Source: Candidatus Iainarchaeum sp. (GTDB lineage: Archaea; Iainarchaeota; Iainarchaeia; Iainarchaeales; GCA-2688035). Taken from it: a DNA stretch of 64,000 nt. Shown piece after piece: positions 17,520 to 26,934 of this stretch. The notes under the pieces were generated by a model. The model saw nothing but the letters and a program-made list of their open reading frames with translations, ran no database searches and was not told the origin of the DNA. Location: contig JAFCCL010000008.1 of the NCBI GenBank assembly GCA_017610205.1, positions 29,932 through 93,931 of the forward strand. The letters run 5' to 3'. The position numbers and the translations under genes were made by a program. Positions within the stretch are counted from its first letter, which is position 1; each line of letters begins with the position of its first letter.

Positions 17520-18410
17520 TTAATAAACACCTAATACAGTTTGCTTCTCCGAATTGATTATACTTTTAGGAAAACAATTAATTCGGCGATATAAACTATA
17601 GGTGTTGTTACTCAATCGTTTAAATCGATCTTCTAGCCCTTTTTTAGAAATATACCTTACTGATTTTAGCAAGACCATATTTTTTTGAAGAATGTCTTCA
17701 ACAAAAGGTATTTTGTTAACTATTTGAGGCAGTATTTCGCGATAATCTCCCACCATTGCGCAATCATTTAGAAATCTATAGTGGCATTTTTCTCTAATTC
17801 GTCTTAATTCGTTTAACTGAGTCAAATCTACACTTGGTAATTCTACTCCGTTTTTTGTTAGTCCCTCAAAAGTAAAGAATAGGTTTTGGTGCCAACGACC
17901 TGTTTTACCTACTTTAAGATCGTCATTTATAAAACTCTTTTTCTTTTTTAATTCCCAGTCTTCTTTTTGGCGAACAAGAAAATAATCTTCATTTTCGGTG
18001 TCTCCCCTTAAGGAAATGCAGCCAAATAACGAGAACATGGAAATTAGAGAAGTTATTGCCGCATAATAAAGTGTTGGCCCACTTGTCCCAATTGCATAAT
18101 TTAGAAGAAATTTTTTCCCAATCCGGTCTCTCGAACAAGAAGCATTGAGAATTTCTAAACTTCCCCAAAACTTATTTATTGCTTCATTCAATTGGTGATT
18201 ACTTCTAGAAAATGAAAATACTGTAAAAAATTCCTGATTCGCTTTTGAGAAATTTTCTGTGGTTTTATTCTCGGAATCAAATGACAATATTCGTCCTACT
18301 CCTCTATTTATGCTTGAAGAACTGCCACGTTCCCAGTCCCAATAGTTCTGGTGCTCTAACGACTCAAAAAGTTTCTTTATTTCTTCGACTTTTTTAGGGT
18401 ATACTGGCAT
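17520..18410 (-). CDS. Hypothetical helical protein with a HEPN-like motif
   Basis: A 296-residue protein, mainly helical. TLYYAAITSLISMFSLFG is a buried or membrane-adjacent helix near the middle, and LNELRRIREKCHYRFLND near residue 210 has the R-x4-6-H spacing of HEPN nucleases. HEPN proteins are RNases common in defence systems, but the rest of the sequence gives no clear match, so I offer this only as a possibility. It lies just outside the restriction/methylase region. Confidence 0.45.
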   Translation of the reverse strand: MPVYPKKVEEIKKLFESLEHQNYWDWERGSSSSINRGVGRILSFDSENKTTENFSKANQEFFTVFSFSRSNHQLNEAINKFWGSLEILNASCSRDRIGKKFLLNYAIGTSGPTLYYAAITSLISMFSLFGCISLRGDTENEDYFLVRQKEDWELKKKKSFINDDLKVGKTGRWHQNLFFTFEGLTKNGVELPSVDLTQLNELRRIREKCHYRFLNDCAMVGDYREILPQIVNKIPFVEDILQKNMVLLKSVRYISKKGLEDRFKRLSNNTYSLYRRINCFPKSIINSEKQTVLGVY

Positions 18411-18593
18411 ATAGTATTCCTCTCTAGAAAAGTTTAAAGTTGCTTGGAAAAAATATTTAGAGTTATTGAGTTGCGAGGGACGCCTTATCTTCTATTAACA
18501 TCACCGGCCAATGTGCCAATTCCAATTTTATTTTTTTTATTTTTTTTGTTTGCAGTTAATCACTTTTAATACTTTTCAGGGGTTAATTTTTTC

Positions 18594-20591
18594 ATGTCTG
18601 AAATTATTGGAGAGCCTGAAGAATCTGAAAAGTTGGAGAAGTTCATGTCCTTTTTTCCCTATCCTGAGTTCAAACCACAGCAGTTGCCTGTGATGGAGTT
18701 TGTTTCTGAGATTATTGAAAAAGAGGGAATTGGGCTGATTGAAGCCTATTGCGGTTTTGGAAAGACTATTTCGACGTTTGCGCCAGTTTTTGAAGCAGGA
18801 AAAAAGGTATTGCTGCTGTCTCCGACTCATACTGCAAGAAATGCAGGTGTAGCAGAAGCGTTGCGGATTAATAAGGTGAATGGGAAAAAGTTAATGGTGG
18901 CGGATTTGCGTTCAAAGTCAGCAATGTGCTTTATGTTTCAGGGGAAGCGGTTTAGTTACGAAGCCTGCTGGAAGGTAAAAAAATTCAAACAATGCCCCTT
19001 CTACAAGGCGACGTACTACGGAAAAGACCTTTCCAAAAAAGCAGAAAAGGCAATTAAGCAAGCGGAAGAACTTGTTTTTAACAATCCTGAACAGATTTTT
19101 TCAGGGAACAATATGGACAAGGAACCGAATTTTTTTAAGGAATTTGAAAAAATTTCGGAAGAAAACGGAGTATGCTTTTACGAAACAATGAAACACGTTA
19201 TCAAAAAAGCAGACGTAGTAGTATTGGATTACTACTGGTGTTTTACTGACATTTTTGCCTTGCTAAAAATGCTAATAGACCCAAAAGACTTTGTATTATT
19301 GGTTGACGAAGCAGACTTATTGATTGACAGGCTTTACAACAACCTTCACGCAAAGCTAACCTTTCAGGGAGTAAAAGATTTGCTTAGCCAGTCAAAAAAA
19401 ATCATAAAAAGTGAAGAAAATTTAGAAGACGAAAAAAAGACACTGAGCAAGGCAGATTTTGAATTTTTGAAAGAATTCTCAAATTATACCGTTGAAATTT
19501 TGCGATTTCTTCCCCAAAAAAAACCGCTTTTGCCGGAAAAACTAATGTGGCACTATGTTAGCGGATTTAAGAAAAGTTCACAGGAAGCAGGATTGGAAGG
19601 AGTAATAGAATTTGACGACATTGTAAAAAATATTGAAAGAATAACAGAGTCAATTGACTCAAGCAACGGTTCTGAAAAAGCAAGATTCAGGCCACATCTG
19701 TTTTTGGAAAAACTCGGCAAAATAAGGCGGTCAGAGCAGCACCTTACATTTATTCCGGAATCACAGGAAGAAATTTCAATCAAGCCATTTGAAATAAACA
19801 CAGAAACCCTTTCAAGCGGACTTACAAGTGCTGAAACACTGGAACAGTTTTACAGCACAATACTTTTTTCAGCAACAATTGGGGACGAAAACCTGTTTAT
19901 GGAAGAATTTGGCTTGAACAAAAAGCAAACAAAAGTCTTCAAACTCAGCCACATGCCCCACGAAAACCTTGTTCTCATAATTGACACAGAACTGGATTCA
20001 ACATTCAAAAAAAGGCTGGAAAACGCTCCAAAATATACTGAAAAAGTAAAGCTCTTGCTGGAACAAGATTCCTCACTGCTGGTAAGCTGCTGCAACCAAT
20101 TTGAAACAGACCAAATGATTGAAGCAATTCCCTCAATGGAAAGCGGACAAGACAACGAAAACCTTGCTGCAGGAAAACCATACGCAATAAACATCAGGAC
20201 AAAACACGCAAGAAGCACAAACAAAGCAAGCAAGGTAAGAAACTGCATTGTAATAGGCCTTCCGCTTCCAGACTACTCTGACTTCTACTTTGGCCAGAGA
20301 AAAAAATACCTGGAGGAAAAATACGGCAAAAAACACGCAGGAAAACTAATAAACAGAAAAGCAGTAGACCTTGCAGTTCAACTAATGGGAAGAATTACCC
20401 GCGACCTAAAAAACCCAAAAGTACTTGTTCTGGCAGACAAACGTTACAAAAACGATTACTTCCTGCAGGATTTCTACTACGAAATAATTCCAAAATACCT
20501 CAAACCCTACATTAAAATTGTCGGAAACAACCAAGGGCTAAAAGAAGAACTAAACAAATTTCAAAAGAAAAACCCAACAACTTCTACATAA
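18594..20591 (+). CDS. XPD/Rad3-like Fe-S DNA helicase (superfamily 2)
   Basis: A 665-residue helicase. EAYCGFGKTISTFAP is Walker A (with GFGKT), LLLSPTHTARNAG motif Ia, LLVDEADLLIDRL the DEAD/DEAH-type Walker B, LFSATIGDENLF motif III, and VQLMGRITRDLKNPKV motif VI. Between motifs Ia and II, the cysteines in KSAMCFMFQG, YEACWKVKKFKQCPFY form the iron-sulfur cluster of the XPD family. Archaeal XPD proteins unwind DNA 5' to 3' in repair. The GRITR end fits DinG/XPD rather than RecQ types. The ATG at 18594 is the natural start. Confidence 0.88.
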   Translation: MSEIIGEPEESEKLEKFMSFFPYPEFKPQQLPVMEFVSEIIEKEGIGLIEAYCGFGKTISTFAPVFEAGKKVLLLSPTHTARNAGVAEALRINKVNGKKLMVADLRSKSAMCFMFQGKRFSYEACWKVKKFKQCPFYKATYYGKDLSKKAEKAIKQAEELVFNNPEQIFSGNNMDKEPNFFKEFEKISEENGVCFYETMKHVIKKADVVVLDYYWCFTDIFALLKMLIDPKDFVLLVDEADLLIDRLYNNLHAKLTFQGVKDLLSQSKKIIKSEENLEDEKKTLSKADFEFLKEFSNYTVEILRFLPQKKPLLPEKLMWHYVSGFKKSSQEAGLEGVIEFDDIVKNIERITESIDSSNGSEKARFRPHLFLEKLGKIRRSEQHLTFIPESQEEISIKPFEINTETLSSGLTSAETLEQFYSTILFSATIGDENLFMEEFGLNKKQTKVFKLSHMPHENLVLIIDTELDSTFKKRLENAPKYTEKVKLLLEQDSSLLVSCCNQFETDQMIEAIPSMESGQDNENLAAGKPYAINIRTKHARSTNKASKVRNCIVIGLPLPDYSDFYFGQRKKYLEEKYGKKHAGKLINRKAVDLAVQLMGRITRDLKNPKVLVLADKRYKNDYFLQDFYYEIIPKYLKPYIKIVGNNQGLKEELNKFQKKNPTTST

Positions 20592-20654
20592 TAAATAATT
20601 GTGTTGATTTGTGAACGAAGGTATTTTTTCTGCTAGCTGTTTTTATTTTGGATG

Positions 20655-21314
20655 TTAGTTTTCTTGTATTGATCGTGGATTTTCGTGGTCAATTATTCCT
20701 AGTATAAATTTCTTTGTTTTTTGGTCAAAGTCAAGTAATAGATAGTTTACATCATTTATGGTAATATAAATTTTTTTGAAATAGATAATTTTTTGGAGTT
20801 CATCCAGAGCACGTTCAAGGTGTTTTTTTACATTTGAGAAATCTTTTTCTTGGTCTAGGTTTATTCCTTTTATCCTTAGCCTTCTTTTTAATGCCGAAAA
20901 ATATCTCCCCTTTTTGAGATAGAAATTTATACAGTCTGGGCCTGTATAAACTCTTTCCAATACAAGATTGCCTTTTTTGCTAAGGAATTGGATGGGTTGC
21001 AAAACAAATAGTTTTGGGTTTGCTTCTATAATCTGGGTTTCATTTTCTTTAGAGTTTTTAATATACCTTCTGGCTTCTTTCGCATTTTTAAACCTTCTTA
21101 CTGTTCCAAGAACGGTTGGAGAAACTCTTAAAACAGTTCTTGTCCAATGGCTGTCAGGGATTAATGTTTTTTTTGTCTTTTCAGGTTTTTGCCAGTCTTT
21201 CCAAAATTGTTTAATATATTTTTTATCAATCTGTTTTTCCTTAAAAACCCTACAAGACATCCTTCTTTGAGGCTCTTTTCTTCCAATACTAAAACACCAA
21301 CGCAAATGTTTCAT
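20655..21314 (-). CDS. Hypothetical protein, possibly a distant kinase-fold relative
   Basis: A 219-residue, basic protein. It contains NDVNYLLLDFDQKTKKFILG and the acidic IIDHENPRS near the C-terminus, which recall the catalytic and metal-binding loops of kinase-like folds, but no invariant residue is certain. The next gene upstream on the same strand (21518-22216) is more clearly kinase-like, so the pair may be related. Function unknown. Confidence 0.45.
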   Translation of the reverse strand: MKHLRWCFSIGRKEPQRRMSCRVFKEKQIDKKYIKQFWKDWQKPEKTKKTLIPDSHWTRTVLRVSPTVLGTVRRFKNAKEARRYIKNSKENETQIIEANPKLFVLQPIQFLSKKGNLVLERVYTGPDCINFYLKKGRYFSALKRRLRIKGINLDQEKDFSNVKKHLERALDELQKIIYFKKIYITINDVNYLLLDFDQKTKKFILGIIDHENPRSIQEN

Positions 21315-21517
21315 AGTATTCTTTATGTTTACACTTGTTTAAAAGAATTCTGGGTTTCACCGTTCCCTGTAGCAAAGAATTTGATTTTTATGTCATCAGT
21401 GTACTGTGAGAGTATCCTCTTCTTCTGAGTTCGATGTAGATTGGCAGTGCCATCCCGCATTGCCCCAATTCAATTTCAATTTTTTTTTGTTTTTTTTTGT
21501 TGGTGTGTGGTTTTTTT

Positions 21518-22216
21518 TTACGGCGTTAGAGTTATTTCTTTTGGGTAGTTTTTTAAGAACTGCAAGAGTATTTCTCTTTCGCGTTTTTGCTGCTCTGGTT
21601 TGCTTAATTTTTTGACGTGGTTTTCCAGTTTGGTAATGGTTTTGGCTGTTTTTAAAAGTTCCTGAAAAATTCCTTCTCCTATTGTAATAGTTTTTTTTGA
21701 AATCCTGGCTTTTTTAAAATCAAGCAATACCACTGTTCCATTGTTTGTAATGGCAATATTGCTTAGGTGCAAATGATTGTGGGTTATTCCCAAAGAATGC
21801 ATTTTTCTAATAACCCTGCCAACATTTTCAATGTTTTTTTCCCGATTTTGAATAAAAAGTTTTATTCCATTAACAGAATCCAGGCTATTCCCTGTTTTTT
21901 TGAAAAGAAATGTTCCATTCTTAAGGTCCTGAATAGCCTTTTCTACAATTATGCCATTTTTTTCAAGAAGGCTTCTAATCTCTTTTGCTTTTGGGCTCAA
22001 TGGCTTGATAAAGTATTCTGAACCATGGGCGATTCTTTTCAGCCAATAAACCTGTTCTCTTGGAGAAAGACCTTTTGGCATTTTAACGCCTTTTTCCACA
22101 AAAGCCTTTGTTCCACCAGGTCTTGTCTTAAAACTAACTACTTTGCCGCCTGCCTCGCCCCTGACAATTAAACTAACAGGTGTTGGAACCAAAATTTTCT
22201 TTGGCTTTCTAGTCAT
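21518..22216 (-). CDS. Kinase-like protein (RIO/Bud32-like) lacking the catalytic Asp
   Basis: A 232-residue protein with a small protein-kinase-like fold. MHSLGITHNHLHLSNIAI matches the catalytic loop H-x-D-L-x-x-x-N of RIO/Bud32/aminoglycoside kinase families, but the Asp is His here; TVVLLDFKKARIS matches the metal-binding D-F-G with Lys for Gly. A helical, basic C-terminus follows. Either it is a pseudokinase or it uses different chemistry. It is monocistronic, with the ATG at 22216 well supported. Confidence 0.6.
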   Translation of the reverse strand: MTRKPKKILVPTPVSLIVRGEAGGKVVSFKTRPGGTKAFVEKGVKMPKGLSPREQVYWLKRIAHGSEYFIKPLSPKAKEIRSLLEKNGIIVEKAIQDLKNGTFLFKKTGNSLDSVNGIKLFIQNREKNIENVGRVIRKMHSLGITHNHLHLSNIAITNNGTVVLLDFKKARISKKTITIGEGIFQELLKTAKTITKLENHVKKLSKPEQQKREREILLQFLKNYPKEITLTP

Positions 22217-22295
22217 AACAAATTAACGCAGTTTTCAAATAAAAAACCTTTCACCACGAAATTCTTATATACTAATTAATAGTTATAACTACATT

Positions 22296-25052
22296 ATGAG
22301 AAAAGCCATTCCCATATTACTAGTTTTGTTGTTGGCGCTGTTTTTGTTAGCTGGTTGCATTGAGCCAACAGGACCAGGTGACTTGCCTAACAATGGCAAA
22401 GCAGACTGGACAGTAATGGTTTACCTTGCCTCGGACAACGACCTTGAAGTGCTTTCAATTGGCAGTGTTGATGAACTGGAGAGTGTTGGCTCAACAGATA
22501 ATGTAAAAATGGTGGTTCAGTGGGACCGGAATCCAGGTTACGATGATGGGGCAGGCGACTGGTCTGGAACAAAACGCTTTCTTGTTGTGCATGACGATCA
22601 GAAAGGAGTAATTGCCTCACAGGAACTAATTGATCTTGGTGAAAAAGACATGGCAAGTCCTGAAACGCTTGCAGGCTTTCTCAAATGGTCAATGCAGGAA
22701 TATCCGGCTGAAAGGTATATGCTTGTTTTATGGGATCATGGGGGAAGCTGGCCACTTCACACAGTGGACGAAACAAGTGGCACTCACATGACTTTGCAGA
22801 CTACAAGGCAGGCGTTGGCTGAAGCTGGTTTTGGGGGAAGCAACAAGCTTGATTTGGTTGTGCTAACCCAGTGCCTGATGAGCCAGGTAGAGGTAGCATA
22901 CACTTTTGCATCCTATGCAAAGGTGTTGGTTGCATCAGAGGAAACAATCCCGGGATTCGGGATACGGTTTCCAGGGTATTTGAACAAGCTGGTGAAAAAC
23001 CCAGGTATGAACGAAAAAGAGCTTGCAACAGCAATTGTTGAAAATTACAAAGACTATTACACTAACAGCAGCCCAGACCCTTTCACCACCTTAACTGCAA
23101 TAGACTTGGAAAAAATTCCGGCAGTAAAAGATTCTTTAACCGACTTCACGAATGCATTAAAAGAGAGTTTAGGGCAAAACTGGTCTGCAATAGGAAAAAG
23201 CGTCCACTATGCGGAAGCGTTTGGAACACCAGTAGGCTTTGCTGACGTAAAAGCCCTTAGCTCTTATGACCTGTTGGATTTTACAGGGCTTGTAAAGCAA
23301 AATCTTGCAACACAGGACATTGAACAGTCTGCCGCCTCACTTGAAAAAGCGGTTAAAGAAGCAGTGATAGCCGAGTACCATGGGGAAGAGCACCCTTTTG
23401 CAACAGGGCTTGCAATCTACTTCCCTGAAGACGAACTGCTCTACAACAATTCTTACCAGGCTGAAGCAGGGCTTGCATCCGAAACAGGCTGGGGCGAGTT
23501 TGTGAAAAGCTATATTGCACTTGAGAAAACAGACCAGATTGCCCCCAGCCTTGTAATTGAAAAGGTTTCATCTGCAACAACCAGCTTAAACAATCCGCTA
23601 ACCATCTATGGAACAGCCACTGGCAACAACATTGTTGCACTATATAGGACAATCAACAGGGTTGAAGGCAGTAAAATATTCATGCTGAACCAGCATCCTC
23701 TTGTGCAAAACTACCGTGACTACGACGGTGAACGAAGGCTACCAGAGTTTTTTGACGGTGTAAACAACATTGATTTCACTTGGGTGCCAATGGTGGAAGT
23801 GATAACAAACGGAGAACAGCAGGTAATCGCCCCGCTTGTCCCATTTGGAAAAAGCGATTATTACTTTGTTGCCCAAGGCGAGTACCAAACCAAACAAGGG
23901 CAAAAATTTGATGCAAAACTGGTATTTGACTACAGAACAGGGCTGTTGGTAGGAGCACAGGCTCTGATTGAGTCAGGCAACGAAATGGCAGTAAAGTATT
24001 TTGAACCCCAGACAGGAGCTGTTTTCACTCCATACATTTCAGTATTCGACCTGCAGTCAGGGCAGTCTTACCTTGCAAAAACAGACAGCATTGCTGTAAC
24101 CGAACAAGGAATTGGCACGGACCTCGTTCTTTTGGCGCCTGGCCAGTATGCAATTGGCTTGTTTGTCCAAGACCTGTCCGGAAACGTTATGATGGATACT
24201 GCAACTGTACAGGTTGCAAACCAGCCTGCTTCACTCCCAAACATTTCATTACTGGATGTTGTAGCCGACTGGAAAGGCGACGGAATGGGTTTTGAGATTA
24301 TGGACGACGGCACCTGCGTTTCAACAGTTGGGTTGAAAAAAAACCCCTGTGCTTACTGGTTTAGGAACAACAACGGATTGCCGCTGATAAGCTTTTTGAT
24401 TGATGCAGGCAAAACAGAGCCTGTCTTCATTGCGTTCAGGGCAGAACCTGTCGGAGACAAGCTGGTCCTTACAGAAGTGTTTGAAGGCAGAAAATACGTC
24501 TTGTGGAAGGAAGGCACTAAACCTGTGGAAGAAGACCAAAAAATAGATTCTGCACTGGTTGGAAAGTGGGTAAACGCACAAGACAGTATCGAATTTGGCG
24601 CAGACGGCTCCTACATTTGGATTGTTGGCAGTTCAACAGTCACCGGCACTTTCTCAGCTTCAAACGGCTTTATTTCAATGAAAAGCAATGGCCTAACAAC
24701 ACAATACACTTACACTGTTTCAGGGAACTCCATTTCCATTAACAATTCACAGGGCGAGTCAATTTCCTTCACTAAAGCCAGTGCAAAACAATCACTGCCT
24801 GCAAACAGCCTGGTTGGAAGATGGTACAACGCTGCTGTCAACGAAATCGCCGTATTCAATGCCAATGGAACATACCAGTCATACATGTCAGGAGCCCTGT
24901 TTGTTTCCGGAACCTATACTATTTCAGGAAACGCCCTTGTACTGCATGGCCCATACGGCAACTTTGGATACGTTTTTACAATAAACGGAAACATTCTCTC
25001 CCTCTACGACCCAATGTACGGAACACTTGTAAGCTATATAAAAACAGGTTAA
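22296..25052 (+). CDS. Lipoprotein with clostripain-family (C11) protease domain
   Basis: A 918-residue secreted protein. The N-terminal signal ends in LFLLAGCIEP, a lipobox that would anchor it to the outer face of the membrane. The protease domain follows: WTVMVYLASDNDLEVLS, MLVLWDHGGSW with the catalytic His, and DLVVLTQCLMSQVEVAYTFA with the catalytic Cys are hallmarks of the C11 clostripain family, which cut after basic residues. After about residue 450 come beta-rich domains, then two related repeats near the C-terminus (LVGKWVNAQDSIEFGADGSY and LVGRWYNAAVNEIAVFNANG) like lipocalin-type modules. A TATA box (about 22264) precedes it. Likely a surface protease for nutrient peptides or maturation. 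Confidence 0.85.
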   Translation: MRKAIPILLVLLLALFLLAGCIEPTGPGDLPNNGKADWTVMVYLASDNDLEVLSIGSVDELESVGSTDNVKMVVQWDRNPGYDDGAGDWSGTKRFLVVHDDQKGVIASQELIDLGEKDMASPETLAGFLKWSMQEYPAERYMLVLWDHGGSWPLHTVDETSGTHMTLQTTRQALAEAGFGGSNKLDLVVLTQCLMSQVEVAYTFASYAKVLVASEETIPGFGIRFPGYLNKLVKNPGMNEKELATAIVENYKDYYTNSSPDPFTTLTAIDLEKIPAVKDSLTDFTNALKESLGQNWSAIGKSVHYAEAFGTPVGFADVKALSSYDLLDFTGLVKQNLATQDIEQSAASLEKAVKEAVIAEYHGEEHPFATGLAIYFPEDELLYNNSYQAEAGLASETGWGEFVKSYIALEKTDQIAPSLVIEKVSSATTSLNNPLTIYGTATGNNIVALYRTINRVEGSKIFMLNQHPLVQNYRDYDGERRLPEFFDGVNNIDFTWVPMVEVITNGEQQVIAPLVPFGKSDYYFVAQGEYQTKQGQKFDAKLVFDYRTGLLVGAQALIESGNEMAVKYFEPQTGAVFTPYISVFDLQSGQSYLAKTDSIAVTEQGIGTDLVLLAPGQYAIGLFVQDLSGNVMMDTATVQVANQPASLPNISLLDVVADWKGDGMGFEIMDDGTCVSTVGLKKNPCAYWFRNNNGLPLISFLIDAGKTEPVFIAFRAEPVGDKLVLTEVFEGRKYVLWKEGTKPVEEDQKIDSALVGKWVNAQDSIEFGADGSYIWIVGSSTVTGTFSASNGFISMKSNGLTTQYTYTVSGNSISINNSQGESISFTKASAKQSLPANSLVGRWYNAAVNEIAVFNANGTYQSYMSGALFVSGTYTISGNALVLHGPYGNFGYVFTINGNILSLYDPMYGTLVSYIKTG

Positions 25053-25142
25053 AGCACTGCTTTTACAGCCTTCCGGCAAGGCAAGGCTTTAATCAAAGAA
25101 GAACAGACGGAGGCAAGCCATTCTTTAAATAAAGCACAATTT

Positions 25143-25579
25143 TCAGTGGCTTTTTGTTGGCAACCTGTAAAAAGGTTTTCCAAAGAGGGCAAAGCCAAAA
25201 CCCAATATGGGCTGGTTTCAGAAATTCTCAGAAACAGGAGTGCTGACTACAAAGCATTACATCAATACTTTTACTGGAACCTTAAAACAAACAAATCAAA
25301 GAAATCAAATGCCCCGAACCTCCTTACCGGATTCTAAAACGTCATGAAATCTTTGTTAGTCTGGTTGCAGGGGCCTTTGCTTTGAAAATACAAAAAGAAA
25401 CCGGAATAAAACTGAATATGCGCAAAGTAAATATATACAACGTTAATTCAACCCCTGTTTTCTTTGAAATAATAGCTATTAATCAAATCTGGCTAGAGCA
25501 CTACATTAAGGCCAATGTTAAACCCAAGAAAAAAAGGGAACAATTGCTAAAGTATTTGGACGAATGGCCAAGGCTCTAA
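25143..25579 (+). pseudogene. Frameshifted remnant of an unknown gene
   Basis: Two overlapping frames make one plausible protein. The first gives QPVKRFSKEGKAKTQYGLVS and ALHQYFYWNLKTN; after a shift near 25290 the second continues IKCPEPPYRILKRHEIFVSL, GAFALKIQKETGIKLNMRKV and ends EQLLKYLDEWPRL before TAA at 25577-25579. The second part has no start codon of its own for its first 45 residues, supporting a broken gene. It ends directly before the 22-bp repeat that opens the toxin-antitoxin island. Family unknown. Confidence 0.45.
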
Positions 25580-25587
25580 GGCACTAC

Positions 25588-25609
25588 AATTAACACAAAT
25601 TTTAGGACA
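25588..25609 (+). repeat. 22-bp exact direct repeat, left copy
   Basis: AATTAACACAAATTTTAGGA followed by CA is identical at 28205-28226, and a diverged form (ACGAATTTTGGGACA) occurs at about 26250. The exact copies enclose the three toxin-antitoxin modules, and each copy lies just after the end of a gene. Confidence 0.8.
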
Positions 25610-25713
25610 CGAAATTCTCCCAATGCCAACCCCCCTTTTTTTGCGCTGGGAATTGAACTGGAAGTGAAAGGGTGTAAAAGGGTTTTTGGGATAGGAAAGA
25701 CTTATACGCTCTT

Positions 25714-25729
25714 GTATACATATGTATAC
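25714..25729. promoter_or_regulatory. 16-bp palindromic operator of the RHH/RelE module
   Basis: GTATACATATGTATAC is a perfect palindrome ending 13 bases before the TTG start of the antitoxin. The TATA-like centre suggests that bound antitoxin would block transcription initiation, the usual self-regulation of such modules. Confidence 0.7.
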
Positions 25730-25742
25730 TTGGTGATTGTTT

Positions 25743-25982
25743 TTGGCTTCTACTACTATAAGGCTTGAAACCAGTACAAAGAAAGGGCTGGAATCCCTCA
25801 AGGAACACAGGAGGGAAACTTTTGATGAAGTGATTGAAAAGCTCTTGGCTCTTGTTCCGGAAGGAGATGAGGAAGGAAAGTACTCTGATGAGTTCAGGGC
25901 AGGGCTTTTGGAAGCCCACTTTGACGCAAAGCAGGGGCAATTTGTTTCCCTCAGCAAGCTTAAGAAGGACATTGGGCTTTGA
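25743..25982 (+). CDS. RHH-type antitoxin of a RelE-family module
   Basis: A 79-residue protein. From the TTG at 25743 it reads ASTTIRLETSTKKGLESLKE, the strand-helix-helix start of archaeal RHH antitoxins, then TFDEVIEKLLALV. A GGTGAT site five bases before this TTG decides the start over the in-frame TTG at 25737. The acidic tail would bind and block the toxin that begins two bases after the stop. A perfect palindrome at 25714-25729 is the likely operator. Confidence 0.8.
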   Translation: MASTTIRLETSTKKGLESLKEHRRETFDEVIEKLLALVPEGDEEGKYSDEFRAGLLEAHFDAKQGQFVSLSKLKKDIGL

Positions 25983-25984
25983 CC

Positions 25985-26239
25985 ATGTGGCAGTTGGCTT
26001 TTACAAGAAGGGCTGAAAAGGACTTTCTTCGCCTGGAAAAAGAGGTTTCAAAGAGAATTATAGCAAAGCTTGAAAAAAGCCTTAAAGACCCAAAAAAACA
26101 CTTTTCTCAGGTTAAGGACACAGACTACCACGAGCTTCTGGCAGGCGACTACAGGGTGCTTGTAATCCTGCAACAGTCAAAGCAAGTCATTGACGTAAGA
26201 AGGGTTGGGCACAGAAGAAACATTTACAAAAACATTTAA
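25985..26239 (+). CDS. RelE/ParE-superfamily toxin
   Basis: An 84-residue protein: MWQLAFTRRAEKDFLRLEKE, KRIIAKLEKSLKDP, then LLAGDYRVLVILQQSKQVID and RRVGHRRNIYKNI. The GDYRVL strand and the basic HRRNIYKN end are hallmarks of RelE-type mRNA interferases, which cut mRNA at the ribosome. It begins two bases after the antitoxin stop. The ATG at 25985 is used in place of an upstream TTG. Confidence 0.88.
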   Translation: MWQLAFTRRAEKDFLRLEKEVSKRIIAKLEKSLKDPKKHFSQVKDTDYHELLAGDYRVLVILQQSKQVIDVRRVGHRRNIYKNI

Positions 26240-26267
26240 AATAAAAAGCACGAATTTTGGGACATGT

Positions 26268-26771
26268 TTATTTTTTCTTCACAAGCTTGCTTCCAATAAA
26301 GCTGCCTGCAATTCCTATGGCAAAATTGAGTATTGCAAGAAACACTGTGCCAATAATTACTGAAAAGATTACCATTGACTTGTAATCTGCCAAAGACATT
26401 GTTGTAAAGAATTCAATTCCTAATTCTGCAAGTTCGTCCATTTGAATTTGCCATGCTGCATCAGTCATTAGCAAAAGGGCACCAGCGCTCAAACCCATTA
26501 ATATCAGTCCGCCAATTGCTGCTCCCAGGGCCGGAACAAAAAGAATGAACTTTATGTTCTTTGTTTTCTTTGAAATAAGGTAACCGCTTGGAATGCAGCC
26601 AACCAACGCAGGCAAAACAAGCACTACAATTGAAAAAAGCATCAATCCGGCTGAAAGCGTTACATCGCCTGTTTCCGGAACAAAAAAGTTTCCAAGCAAA
26701 TCCATTATAGTAAAAATTATTGCAGTAAGAACTGCCGCCAGCAAAGCCTCCTTCCAAAATTTCTTACACAT
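26268..26771 (-). CDS. Hypothetical four-segment membrane protein
   Basis: A 167-residue protein with four clear membrane segments (LLAAVLTAIIFTIMDLLGNF, LMLFSIVVLVLPALVG, LFVPALGAAIGGLILMGL and VIIGTVFLAILNFAIGI) and short charged ends. It resembles the DUF5518-type small membrane proteins of archaea. It sits between the first and second toxin modules, so it may be cargo of the island. Function unknown. Confidence 0.6.
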   Translation of the reverse strand: MCKKFWKEALLAAVLTAIIFTIMDLLGNFFVPETGDVTLSAGLMLFSIVVLVLPALVGCIPSGYLISKKTKNIKFILFVPALGAAIGGLILMGLSAGALLLMTDAAWQIQMDELAELGIEFFTTMSLADYKSMVIFSVIIGTVFLAILNFAIGIAGSFIGSKLVKKK

Positions 26772-26934
26772 TCAAACAAAACAAGGGCCAAAGTAGTATT
26801 TTAGTGTTTCGCTAAACCACCATCGCCCACTCCCACACATCTACCTTGGCCTAACCGCCAAAGCCGTTTGGGTTGAATGAATGTGATGTGAAAAGGTGTA
26901 AAAGGGTTTTTGAGGGCTTAAGACCAGTGTTTTG

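Noticed and set aside
25602..25972. Minus-strand ORFs opposite the RHH antitoxin
   Set aside because: They are mirror frames of the RHH gene and its operator and have no coding features.
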